Positions 26,196 to 34,301 of a stretch of 64,000 bases of DNA are shown piece after piece. Made by a program: the position numbers and the translations under genes. The stretch is from contig NZ_CP011803.1 of the NCBI RefSeq assembly GCF_001038625.1, positions 186,001 to 250,000 on the forward strand, given 5' to 3'. The notes beneath the pieces were generated by a model. It was not told the DNA's origin and made no database searches. It saw only the letters and a program-made list of their open reading frames with translations. Position 1 is the stretch's first letter. Each line of letters starts with the position of its first letter. This DNA is from Clostridium carboxidivorans P7 (GTDB lineage: Bacteria > Bacillota > Clostridia > Clostridiales > Clostridiaceae).

Positions 26196-26495
26196 ATGAG
26201 TCAGAAAACTATTGAAAAGCAAGATACAAAAATAAAAATAAGAAAACCAAAAATGTATAAAGTAATTATATACAATGATGATTATACTACTATGGAGTTT
26301 GTGGTGAAAATTTTAATAGAAATTTTTAAGAAGTCTGTAGTAGAAGCTACAAAGATTATGTATGATGTACACAGGAGCGGCATAGGAATTGCAGGGATAT
26401 ATTCCTATGATATAGCAGCTACCAAAATCACACAAGCAATGAGTGCATCACGAGAAAGTGGATTTCCATTAAAATTTAGTATAGAAGAGGAGTAA
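26196..26495 (+). CDS. clpS: ClpS adaptor protein
   Basis: ClpS binds N-terminal destabilising residues and hands proteins to ClpA. The 99 residues have the usual size. The conserved core is visible: YKVIIYNDDYTTMEFVV (with the NDD turn) and ATKIMYDVHRSGIGIAG, while the C-terminus is variable. TTTGGAGTTG lies ahead of the ATG. It ends 2 bp before clpA, a standard clpS-clpA pair, and it lies 57 bp downstream of the LexA-peptidase fusion. Confidence 0.93.
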   Translation: MSQKTIEKQDTKIKIRKPKMYKVIIYNDDYTTMEFVVKILIEIFKKSVVEATKIMYDVHRSGIGIAGIYSYDIAATKITQAMSASRESGFPLKFSIEEE

Positions 26496-26497
26496 AA

Positions 26498-28717
26498 ATG
26501 AAATTAGATACTATAGTAAATGAAATCATTACAGCTGCATATAATGAAGCAAAATATTCAAAACATGAATATTTTACACCAGAACATATTTTATATGCTT
26601 CCTTATTTTTTGAAGAAGGAAAAAAAATAATAGAAAATTGTGGTGGTAATGTAGAATATATAAAAGAAGATTTAATAAAATATTTTAAAGATAATATGGA
26701 TTTGATAGAAAAAGGAGAACCAACAGAAACTGTTGGAATAGGCAATATAGTGGCTTCAGCAGGACAGCATGTATTATCAGCAGAAAAGGAAATTATAGGT
26801 TTAGGTGATATATTTGTAGCTATGTATGACGAAGAAGAAAGCTATGCTAGCTATTTCTTAAAGAAGCAGGGAATTCAAAGATTAGATATGTTAGAGTATA
26901 TAACTCATGGTGCTTCAGAATTTGATTTGGAAGAGATAGAAGAAGATGTTTATGAAGAGAACCATGAAAGACAAGAAGAAGGTTCGTTAAGTCAGTACAC
27001 TATGGAACTTACAGAAAGAGCTAGAAATGGACAGATAGACCCTCTTATTGGAAGAGAAGATGTATTAGATAGAACTATACAAGTGCTTTCAAGAAGACTT
27101 AAAAATAATCCAATTCATGTAGGTGAACCTGGAGTAGGCAAAACTGCAATTACGGAAGGATTAGCCAAAATGATTGTAGAAAATAAGGTGCCAAAGCTTC
27201 TTCAAGGAAGTAAGATATATTCTTTGGATATGGGAACTCTTTTGGCTGGAACTAAATACAGGGGTGATTTTGAAAATAGAATAAAAAATGTGCTTAAGAA
27301 TTTAGAAAAACAAGAAAAGGCCATTGTTTATATAGATGAAATTCATACTATAATAGGTGCTGGAGCAGTTTCAGGAGGCTCTGTAGATGCTTCAAATATA
27401 CTAAAACCTTTCCTAGCTAAAGGAAATATTAAATTTATAGGTTCTACTACCTATGATGAGTATAAAAAGGTTTTTGAAAAGGATAAAGCTTTAGCAAGAA
27501 GATTTCAAAAAATCGAAGTAAGGGAACCTTCTATAGAGGATACCTTTAATATATTAGACGGGCTTAAAGAAAGTTATGAGCAATTTCATAATGTAAAATA
27601 TACAGAAGAAGCCTTAAGAGCTGCAGTGGAGCTTTCAGCAAAGTATATTACAGACAGGTATCTTCCAGATAAAGCAATCGATGTTATGGATGAAGTAGGA
27701 GCTTATGTAAAGCTTCATTCAGAGAAGGAAGGTACTGTTGAAATACATGCTAAGGATGTAGAAAAAATAGTGGCATCCATAGCTAAAATACCTGAAAAAA
27801 CTGTGTCAGTAGATGAAGCTGATATACTTAAGAACTTAGATGAAACAATAAAAAAGGAGATATTTGGCCAAGAAAAAGCAATAGAATCTATAGTTACAGC
27901 TATAAAAAAATCCCGTGCAGGCTTTAATGATGAAAATAAAACCGTGGCTAATCTGTTGTTTGTAGGACCTACAGGTGTAGGAAAGACAGAGATATGTAAA
28001 CAGGTGTCAAAGGCATTAAATATTCCACTTATAAGATTTGATATGAGTGAATATCAAGAAAAGCATACAGTGGCAAGACTTATTGGAGCTCCTCCAGGAT
28101 ATGTAGGTTATGAAGAAGGTGGACTTCTTACAGATGCAGTAAGAAAAAATCCTTATTGTGTACTGCTGCTTGATGAAATTGAAAAGGTTCATCCAGATGT
28201 CCTAAATGTATTACTGCAGTTAATGGATTATGCAACTCTTACAGATAGTACTGGAAAAAAGGTCGATTTTAGAAATGTAATACTTATAATGACTTCTAAT
28301 GCAGGAGCTAGATCTATCGGAAAACCTCTTATGGGATTTGGAGGAAGAACTGTAGAAAATGAAAATATAGATAAAGAAATAGAAAGATTTTTCTCTCCAG
28401 AGTTTAGAAATAGGTTAGATAATATCATAGTGTTTAATAAAATGAATGAGGATATGGCACTTTTGGTAGCTAAAAAGACTATAAGAGAATTTGAAGAAAA
28501 GTTAAAAACTAAAAATATAAAAATACAGGTTACAGAAAAGTGTTATAAGTGGTTAGCAAGTAAAGGATTATCTTTAGAATATGGTGCAAGGGAAATAATA
28601 AGAATCATATCACAGCAAATAAAACCTTACTTTGTTGATAAGGTACTATTTGGAGATGTAGATAATAAAAAGGTCATAGTCATAGATACAAAAGAGGATA
28701 AAGTTTTTATTAGCTAA
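26498..28717 (+). CDS. clpA: ClpA, ATP-dependent Clp protease ATPase subunit
   Basis: A 739-residue Hsp100 unfoldase with an N-terminal Clp repeat domain (residues 1-~145) and two AAA+ modules. Module 1 has Walker A GEPGVGKTA and Walker B VYIDEIHT. Module 2 has Walker A GPTGVGKTE and Walker B LLLDEIEK. The short linker without a long middle domain, and the clpS gene directly upstream, identify ClpA rather than ClpB or ClpC. No clpP is nearby, so it must use ClpP made elsewhere. Confidence 0.95.
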   Translation: MKLDTIVNEIITAAYNEAKYSKHEYFTPEHILYASLFFEEGKKIIENCGGNVEYIKEDLIKYFKDNMDLIEKGEPTETVGIGNIVASAGQHVLSAEKEIIGLGDIFVAMYDEEESYASYFLKKQGIQRLDMLEYITHGASEFDLEEIEEDVYEENHERQEEGSLSQYTMELTERARNGQIDPLIGREDVLDRTIQVLSRRLKNNPIHVGEPGVGKTAITEGLAKMIVENKVPKLLQGSKIYSLDMGTLLAGTKYRGDFENRIKNVLKNLEKQEKAIVYIDEIHTIIGAGAVSGGSVDASNILKPFLAKGNIKFIGSTTYDEYKKVFEKDKALARRFQKIEVREPSIEDTFNILDGLKESYEQFHNVKYTEEALRAAVELSAKYITDRYLPDKAIDVMDEVGAYVKLHSEKEGTVEIHAKDVEKIVASIAKIPEKTVSVDEADILKNLDETIKKEIFGQEKAIESIVTAIKKSRAGFNDENKTVANLLFVGPTGVGKTEICKQVSKALNIPLIRFDMSEYQEKHTVARLIGAPPGYVGYEEGGLLTDAVRKNPYCVLLLDEIEKVHPDVLNVLLQLMDYATLTDSTGKKVDFRNVILIMTSNAGARSIGKPLMGFGGRTVENENIDKEIERFFSPEFRNRLDNIIVFNKMNEDMALLVAKKTIREFEEKLKTKNIKIQVTEKCYKWLASKGLSLEYGAREIIRIISQQIKPYFVDKVLFGDVDNKKVIVIDTKEDKVFIS

Positions 28718-28756
28718 AAAATATATAAGAATCTAAAGATAAAGTTTATAAGCTTG

Positions 28757-28793
28757 TAAAAAACAGTTTTGGAAATTCCAAAGCTGTTTTTTC
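28757..28793 (+). terminator. Terminator after clpA
   Basis: AAAACAGTTTTGG / CCAAAGCTGTTTT forms a 13-bp stem with one G-T pair and an AAATT loop, followed by TTCT. Confidence 0.85.
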
Positions 28794-28854
28794 TAAATTC
28801 AATTACATAAGTTTGCTATTTTCAAAAAAGTAAGAAAAAAATGATAAAATTATA

Positions 28855-28880
28855 TAAATTATCCTTAAAGTATGCGATAA
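28855..28880 (+). promoter_or_regulatory. Candidate sigma-D (motility) promoter of the FliD-like gene
   Basis: TAAA (28855-28858) and TGCGATAA (28873-28880; 6 of 8 against GCCGATAA) are 14 bp apart, within the range of sigma-28/sigma-D promoters, and about 47 bp before the FliD-like start. Confidence 0.4.
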
Positions 28881-28926
28881 TATAAATAATAAGTTTGGAA
28901 ATATTATACCGAGGAGGAGGATTATA

Positions 28927-30165
28927 ATGATTAATGGTTTAAATTGGAATTATCAAAACATTCCTATGATAGACAATACAAGTAGTGTTAGAAAATATAA
29001 TACATTAGATGATCTTTCTTTAGCATACAATAGTATAAAAACAAATAATAGTGACTATTACTATAATATTAAAAATTCCTCTAGTAAAATATATTCAGTA
29101 TCTACAGTTAAAAATGATGCTTCAGAGCTTTTTACTAGAGGTAAGAATTTAGTAGATGAAAGTAACAATGGATTATTTCAATCCAAAACTGCTGTTTCAA
29201 GTGATGATAAAAAGGTTTCTGCTTCAGCAAAAGAGGGCGCTTTAAATAAGACCTATAGTGTAGAAGTTAAAAATATTGCTAAATATCAAAGTAATAAGAG
29301 CAATGAGGTTAATGCTTATGACAAAGCGATGTTTAATGTAGGAAATAACACTTTTGCAATAAATCACAATGGACAAACTAAGGATATATCCTTTAAAGTA
29401 GATGCAAGTGATAACAATGAAAAAGCTTTAAATAGTATGGTTAATGCTATAAATAATTCTGATGCAGGAGTTAAAGCTTCAGTAGTAAAAGATTCTAAAA
29501 CTAATTTAATGTATATGAAAATTGATTCAAAGGAAACTGGAAAAGTTAATTCTTTTGAAATTGTAGACAAGGTTGGTAATGCAGCAGCTGCATCTGGAGT
29601 TAGTAATAAAGTTCAGACAGCTGAAGATGCAAATTATAATGTAAATGGGGTAAACTATACAGCTAAAACAAATGATATAAGTTTAGATAATGGAAAAGTT
29701 AATTTAAATCTTAAGGAGAACACTACAACTCCAATTAATGTAAAAGTTAAAAGTGATACTAATAAAATAAAAAATGGTATTGAAAATTTTGTCAATAGCT
29801 ATAATAAATTTTCTAGTGACATACAAAATAATGATTTAGATTCCAACATATTAAAAGCATCAACAAGTGCATTAAAGAGAAATGAAACTAGATTAAAAGG
29901 TATAGGAATAACTGTTAATGAAGATAATACTTTATCTATTGATAAGAAAAAACTTAATGAGGCAATTGAAAATGATGCTGATAAAGTAAAAAATATATTT
30001 TCAGGGTATACTGGAATTGGTAAAAAAATAACCAGTGCTGCTAAGGCAGTGGAAATTAATCCAAATATAGTTGTACAAGTTAATCAAAATATTGGATATA
30101 ATAATAATTATGCTATTATGCAAAGTACAGCTCAGTATGGAAATTTTCTTAATTTAATCAGATAA
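28927..30165 (+). CDS. FliD-like flagellar cap/hook-associated protein 2 family protein
   Basis: A 412-residue protein without a signal peptide, rich in Asn, Lys, Ser and Asp. Its middle (SFKVDASDNNEKALNSMVNA) resembles the flagellin hook IN motif. The C-terminal part (VKVKSDTNKIKNGIENFVNS, then LSIDKKKLNEAIENDADKVK) matches the FliD C-terminal domain. The N-terminal D0/D1 part is divergent. No other flagellar gene is adjacent. It could cap a flagellum or be a FliD paralogue of other use. GAGGAGGA precedes the ATG. infC follows after 42 bp, possibly in the same transcript. Confidence 0.72.
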   Translation: MINGLNWNYQNIPMIDNTSSVRKYNTLDDLSLAYNSIKTNNSDYYYNIKNSSSKIYSVSTVKNDASELFTRGKNLVDESNNGLFQSKTAVSSDDKKVSASAKEGALNKTYSVEVKNIAKYQSNKSNEVNAYDKAMFNVGNNTFAINHNGQTKDISFKVDASDNNEKALNSMVNAINNSDAGVKASVVKDSKTNLMYMKIDSKETGKVNSFEIVDKVGNAAAASGVSNKVQTAEDANYNVNGVNYTAKTNDISLDNGKVNLNLKENTTTPINVKVKSDTNKIKNGIENFVNSYNKFSSDIQNNDLDSNILKASTSALKRNETRLKGIGITVNEDNTLSIDKKKLNEAIENDADKVKNIFSGYTGIGKKITSAAKAVEINPNIVVQVNQNIGYNNNYAIMQSTAQYGNFLNLIR

Positions 30166-30207
30166 AAATAATAATAAATTATAGATTCAAAATTATGGAG
30201 GTGTTGT

Positions 30208-30714
30208 ATTATTAATAAAAATTTTAATTTAAATGAAGGTATTAGGGAAAATGAAATTAGATTGGTGGGTGAAGAAGAAAGTGTAATTATCAAAACTAAT
30301 GAAGCTTTAAATCGTGCTAGAGATGAAGGATTAGATTTGGTAATGATTTCTCCAACAGCTAAGCCGCCAGTGTGTAGGATAATGGACTATAATAAATTTC
30401 TTTATGAACAATCTAAGAAAGAAAAAGAAGCAAAAAAGAATCAAAAGGTTGTTGATATTAAAGAGATAAGATTAAGACCTAATATCGAAGAACATGACAT
30501 ACAAATTAAGGCCAATAATGCTAAAAAGTTTTTATCTAGCGATAATAAAGTAAAAGTATCTATTAGATTTAGAGGTAGAGAAAACAATTATACTCATTTA
30601 GCAAGTAAGGTATTTGATGTATTTATTTCTAAATTAGAAGATACTGCAGTAATTGAAAAGTCACCTAAATTAGAGGGAAATAATATGATTATGATATTAG
30701 CACCTAAGAAATAA
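30208..30714 (+). CDS. infC: Translation initiation factor IF-3, with a rare AUU start
   Basis: IF-3 binds the 30S subunit and checks initiator tRNA and start codon. GGAGGTG (30197-30203) is followed by ATT codons at 30208 and 30211, and the frame from there encodes the conserved IF-3 N-terminus INKNFNLNEGIRENEIRLVG. An AUU start is a known feature of infC and underlies its self-repression. Which of the two ATT codons is used cannot be told; the first ATG/GTG/TTG (30262) would delete conserved residues. The linker is Lys/Glu-rich and the C-terminal domain (KVSIRFRGRE) is intact. Unusually, rpmI and rplT do not follow. Confidence 0.88.
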   Translation: MINKNFNLNEGIRENEIRLVGEEESVIIKTNEALNRARDEGLDLVMISPTAKPPVCRIMDYNKFLYEQSKKEKEAKKNQKVVDIKEIRLRPNIEEHDIQIKANNAKKFLSSDNKVKVSIRFRGRENNYTHLASKVFDVFISKLEDTAVIEKSPKLEGNNMIMILAPKK

Positions 30715-30798
30715 TATATTTTTAGTAATTGGTTTATGAATTATTTAACTTAATATGAAATATATTACTATAATTGCATGAAATACATTTAAAATGTA

Positions 30799-30827
30799 TT
30801 TACTAATTATAAGTTTTAGTGTATAAT
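30799..30827 (+). promoter_or_regulatory. Promoter of the lysine riboswitch transcript
   Basis: TTTACT (30799-30804) and TATAAT (30822-30827) with 17 bp spacing, about 20 bp before the riboswitch. Confidence 0.6.
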
Positions 30828-30846
30828 AGTTAATTATAAGTGAATA

Positions 30847-31023
30847 ACTGAGATAGAGGCGCAAAATTTAAGAGTAGCACTGCAGAGGTAAGTACTATGA
30901 AGCAGTTTGAAAGGAAATTTTGCCGAAACTTATAGCAGATGCTTTAATGCTATATAGTTGGGCTTTGTATAGAATATGTACAGGACTGTCACAAAGTTTA
31001 TTTTGTGGAGAGCTATCATTCAT
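30847..31023 (+). ncRNA. Lysine riboswitch (L-box)
   Basis: The conserved L-box elements appear in order: AGATAGAGGCGC, AAGTACT, GAAAGGAAATTTTGCCGAA, GTTGGGCT and GGACTGTCAC. The P1 stem is GATAG / CTATC at 30852 and 31013. A terminator hairpin follows at 31052, so lysine should end transcription before the permease gene. Confidence 0.9.
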
Positions 31024-31051
31024 GTATTAATATGTATTAAATACGTATTTT

Positions 31052-31086
31052 AATGCTCTGAGTGTGTTCTCAGAGCATTTTTTATC
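31052..31086 (+). terminator. Riboswitch-controlled terminator before the lysine permease
   Basis: An 11-bp perfect stem AATGCTCTGAG / CTCAGAGCATT, followed by TTTTTATCTT. Confidence 0.88.
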
Positions 31087-31098
31087 TTAGTTATTTCA

Positions 31099-31123
31099 CT
31101 TATCGGAGAATATTACCGATAAG
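31099..31123 (+). promoter_or_regulatory. Hairpin next to the permease ribosome binding site
   Basis: A perfect 8-bp stem CTTATCGG / CCGATAAG whose 3' arm overlaps the first bases of the ribosome site AAGGGGGAG (31121-31129). It could lower translation or protect the processed 5' end. Confidence 0.5.
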
Positions 31124-31133
31124 GGGGAGAAAA

Positions 31134-32582
31134 ATGGAACAAGTTAATCAAATTAAAGAGCAGGAGTCAGGTGGATTAAAAAGAACTCTAAAGGCAAGAC
31201 ATCTTAACATGATTGCAATGGGTGGTGCCATTGGAACAGGAATATTTTTAGCACTGGGAGATACAATTAAACAAGCAGGTCCAGGAGGGGCTTTAGTTGC
31301 ATATGGTTGTATAGGTATTATGGTATATTTTTTAATGACTAGTTTAGGAGAAATGGCAACCTTCATGCCAGATTCAGGTTCTTTCAGTGTTTATGCAACA
31401 AAGTTTGTAGATCCAGCATTTGGATTTGCTATGGGATGGAATTATTGGTATAACTGGGCTATTACTGTTGCTACAGAAATGGTTGCAGGTGCTGTGCTTA
31501 TGAAATTTTGGTTTCCAGGAGTTCCACCTGTTATATGGAGTGTTATATTCCTTACATTAGTAGTTGTGCTTAATCTTTTATCAGCGAGAGCATATGGAGA
31601 AGCAGAATTTTGGTTTGCAGGTATTAAAGTAGCTACTGTAATTGTATTTTTGATAGTAGGTATTGCAACTATATATGGAATAATAGGCGGACATTATGTT
31701 GGATTCAAGAATTTTACAGTTGGTGAAGCACCATTTGTAGGTGGACCTAAATCAATTTTTCTAATATTTTTAATTGCAGGATTCTCATTTCAAGGAACTG
31801 AACTTGTTGGTGTAGCTGCTGGTGAAAGTGAAGACCCTGGCAAAAATATACCAAAGGCGATAAATACAATATTCTGGAGAATTTTGCTATTCTATATGGG
31901 AACAATATTTGTAGTTGGAGCATTAATTCCTTACACAGATGCAGGTGTTCAGACTAGTCCATTTACTATGGTATTTCAAAGAGCTGGTATTGCAGCTGCA
32001 GCATCGTTAATGAATGCTATTATCTTAACTTCAGTACTATCAGCTGGAAATTCAGGAATGTATGCTTCAAGCAGAACCTTATATGGAATGGCTAAGGATG
32101 GAAAAGCTCCTGCATTCTTTGGAAAACTTAATTCAAGAGGAGTGCCTGTAAATGCATTAATAGCAACTACAATAGTAGCATCACTTTGCTTTTTAACAGG
32201 TCTTTATGCAGAAACAACGGTTTATGTATGGCTTGTAGCAGCTTCAGGACTTGCAGGTTTTGTTGCCTGGGTAGGCATAGCATTGTGCCATTATCGTTTC
32301 CGTAGAGCTTATGTGGCTCAAGGACGTGATTTGGGCAAATTGAAATATACAGCTAAATTATTTCCATTAGGTCCAATAATAGCTTTGGTATTATGCATAG
32401 TAGTTATTTTAGGCCAAGGATTAACTTATTTTCAAGCAGATACAATAGATTGGAAAGGGGTAACTTCTTCATATATAGGATTACCATTATTTTTAGTGTT
32501 ATGGCTAGGATACAAAAAGAAACATAATACTAAGGTTATAAAATTGGAAGATGTTGATTTGAAAGTTAATAATGAAAAGTAA
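31134..32582 (+). CDS. lysP: Amino acid permease, lysine-specific (LysP type, APC family)
   Basis: A 482-residue APC-superfamily permease with 12 predicted membrane helices. Helix 1 holds the substrate motif GGAIGTGIFLALG. The EMATFMP and NYWYNWAITVATE stretches are those of the LysP/AAT subgroup. The lysine riboswitch upstream makes lysine the likely substrate. I take ATG 31134 as the start because of AAGGGGGAG (31121-31129); the frame is open back to 31062, but that part lies in the terminator. A strong terminator follows. Confidence 0.92.
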   Translation: MEQVNQIKEQESGGLKRTLKARHLNMIAMGGAIGTGIFLALGDTIKQAGPGGALVAYGCIGIMVYFLMTSLGEMATFMPDSGSFSVYATKFVDPAFGFAMGWNYWYNWAITVATEMVAGAVLMKFWFPGVPPVIWSVIFLTLVVVLNLLSARAYGEAEFWFAGIKVATVIVFLIVGIATIYGIIGGHYVGFKNFTVGEAPFVGGPKSIFLIFLIAGFSFQGTELVGVAAGESEDPGKNIPKAINTIFWRILLFYMGTIFVVGALIPYTDAGVQTSPFTMVFQRAGIAAAASLMNAIILTSVLSAGNSGMYASSRTLYGMAKDGKAPAFFGKLNSRGVPVNALIATTIVASLCFLTGLYAETTVYVWLVAASGLAGFVAWVGIALCHYRFRRAYVAQGRDLGKLKYTAKLFPLGPIIALVLCIVVILGQGLTYFQADTIDWKGVTSSYIGLPLFLVLWLGYKKKHNTKVIKLEDVDLKVNNEK

Positions 32583-32640
32583 ATATATATTGGTATTTTG
32601 TAGAAGTTTTGTTTATAATTGTTAAACAAAGTGCTATTTA

Positions 32641-32679
32641 AAATGCACGCTAAATTTATAAATTAGCGTGCATTTTTTA
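32641..32679 (+). terminator. Terminator after lysP
   Basis: AAATGCACGCTAA / TTAGCGTGCATTT forms a 13-bp perfect stem, followed by TTTTATATG. Confidence 0.9.
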
Positions 32680-32786
32680 TATGTATATATTTCGTTGAAA
32701 TTTTTTCGTTTTACATGTATCATAAGTTATGATATAAAAAGCAATAACTATTAGATAAAATACGAATAGAAGTGGAGTCTAAACTA

Positions 32787-33659
32787 ATGAAAAAATTTAA
32801 AAAGTTTTATATTGAAATTACAAATGTATGTAACCTTTATTGTGATTTCTGTCCTCGAACTCAGCGTTCACCTGAATTTATGAAAATGGAAACTTTTAGT
32901 AAAATATTGGACCAAATAAAGATGCATACAGATTATATATATTTTCATGTGAAAGGTGAACCTTTTTTGCATCCAGAAATAGATAGTTTTTTAGATTTAA
33001 GTTATGAAAGAGGTTTTAAGGTAAATATAACAACAAATGGAACTCTTATAAATACAGTTAAGAAAAAAATACTTATGAAACGTTCAATAAGACAAATTAA
33101 TTTTTCACTGCATAGTTTTGATGGAAATGAAATAAATACTAGTAAAGATGAATATATTAGTAATATTATTTCATTTGTTAAAGAAGCTATTAAGAATACA
33201 GAAATGTTAATATCATTTAGATTATGGAATGTAGAAAAAGATAATGAAAACAAAGTAGAAAAAAATAGATATATCCTTCAAAGGATAGAGGAAGCATTTA
33301 GTTTACCTTACAAAATTGAAGAAAAGATTATTCCAGGTAGAGGAGTTAAAGTTTTCGATAGAGTATATTTAAATCAAGATTATAAATTTCAATGGCCTGG
33401 TTTAAATGAAAAAGAAGATAATAGTAGTAGTTTTTGTCATGGACTAAGAAATCAAGTTGCAATATTGGTAGATGGAACTGTAGTACCATGTTGTCTTGAT
33501 GGAGAAGGTATAATTAACTTAGGAAACATACATCAGGTTGATTTTTCTGAAATAGTGGAAAGTGATAGAGCTAATAACATTTTTAATGGTTTCTCAAAGA
33601 GAAAAGTAGTTGAAGAATTGTGTAGAAAATGTGGGTATAAAAAAAGATTTAATATTTAA
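32787..33659 (+). CDS. Radical SAM/SPASM-domain protein of unknown substrate
   Basis: A 290-residue radical SAM protein. The SAM cluster motif CNLYCDFC (CxxxCxxC, residues ~15-22) is followed by a GEP motif (VKGEPFLHPEI) and TTNGTLI. The C-terminal third carries SPASM-type cysteines: CHGL, PCCLDGEG with NLGNIHQ, and CRKCGY. SPASM enzymes modify peptides or carry out sulfatase/heme-type chemistry, but no precursor peptide or partner enzyme is adjacent. The start is ATG 32787, nine bases after GTGGAG. The dUTPase gene follows after about 100 bp. Confidence 0.8.
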   Translation: MKKFKKFYIEITNVCNLYCDFCPRTQRSPEFMKMETFSKILDQIKMHTDYIYFHVKGEPFLHPEIDSFLDLSYERGFKVNITTNGTLINTVKKKILMKRSIRQINFSLHSFDGNEINTSKDEYISNIISFVKEAIKNTEMLISFRLWNVEKDNENKVEKNRYILQRIEEAFSLPYKIEEKIIPGRGVKVFDRVYLNQDYKFQWPGLNEKEDNSSSFCHGLRNQVAILVDGTVVPCCLDGEGIINLGNIHQVDFSEIVESDRANNIFNGFSKRKVVEELCRKCGYKKRFNI

Positions 33660-33761
33660 GAGATCTCTCCAGATGACTTTCACGATAACAAAAGATAATT
33701 ATAGAAAACTAATATTTTTGTTTAAAATAAAAACTATAATAAAGAAGGGAATTAATCAACT

Positions 33762-34226
33762 ATGAAAATTAGAGTTAAATATTTTCAAGGTTCAACTAAA
33801 TTAAAAAAAATAAAGATGGGTAATTGGATTGATGTATATGCTAATAAGGATGTATTTATTAAAGTAGGAGAAAGAGCGATGATTCCATTAGGATTTGCAT
33901 TAGAATTACCCCAAGGATGGGAAGCACATCTTGCACCTAGAAGTTCAACATTTAAAACATGGGGAATAATTCAAACAAATTCAGTAGGTGTGGTTGATGA
34001 TACATATATAGGCGACAATGATCAATGGCATATGCCTATATATTGTTTGCAAGGCAAACATATAGAGTTTTTAGATGAAGTAGAACAAAGTGGTACATGG
34101 ATAAGAAAAGGGGATAAAATAGGACAATTTAGAATAATGGAGGTTATGCCAGAGATAGAATTTCAGGAAGTTGAATCTTTTGGCAATGATAATCGTGGTG
34201 GATTTGGTACTACAGGGGTAAAATAA
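33762..34226 (+). CDS. dut: dUTP diphosphatase
   Basis: Trimeric dUTPase hydrolyses dUTP to dUMP, keeping uracil out of DNA and supplying dTMP synthesis. It has 154 residues. The five motifs are recognisable: DVYANKDV...LGFAL, APRSSTFKTWG, NSVGVVDDTY, KGDKIGQFRI, and the C-terminal P-loop-like NRGGFGTTG. Motif 3 is followed by an insertion (IGDNDQWHMP) seen in several Firmicute and phage enzymes. It is convergent with the minus-strand secreted protein gene, with a shared terminator. Confidence 0.9.
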   Translation: MKIRVKYFQGSTKLKKIKMGNWIDVYANKDVFIKVGERAMIPLGFALELPQGWEAHLAPRSSTFKTWGIIQTNSVGVVDDTYIGDNDQWHMPIYCLQGKHIEFLDEVEQSGTWIRKGDKIGQFRIMEVMPEIEFQEVESFGNDNRGGFGTTGVK

Positions 34227-34260
34227 GCTGTATTTGAAACCTATTAAAATCTAATTTAAT

Positions 34261-34301
34261 AAAAAAATGAGTACTTATAATATATAAGTACTCATTTTTT
34301 T
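34261..34301 (+). terminator. Bidirectional terminator between dut and the PrcB-like gene
   Basis: A near-perfect 19-bp stem AAAAAAATGAGTACTTATA / TATAAGTACTCATTTTTTT with a tiny loop; A-run and T-run on the two sides. Confidence 0.9.

Noticed and set aside
30780-30802. Palindrome AAATACATTTAAAATGTATTT as the infC terminator
   Set aside because: It is a plausible AT-only hairpin, but it has no T-run in the right place and overlaps the riboswitch promoter, so I did not call it.
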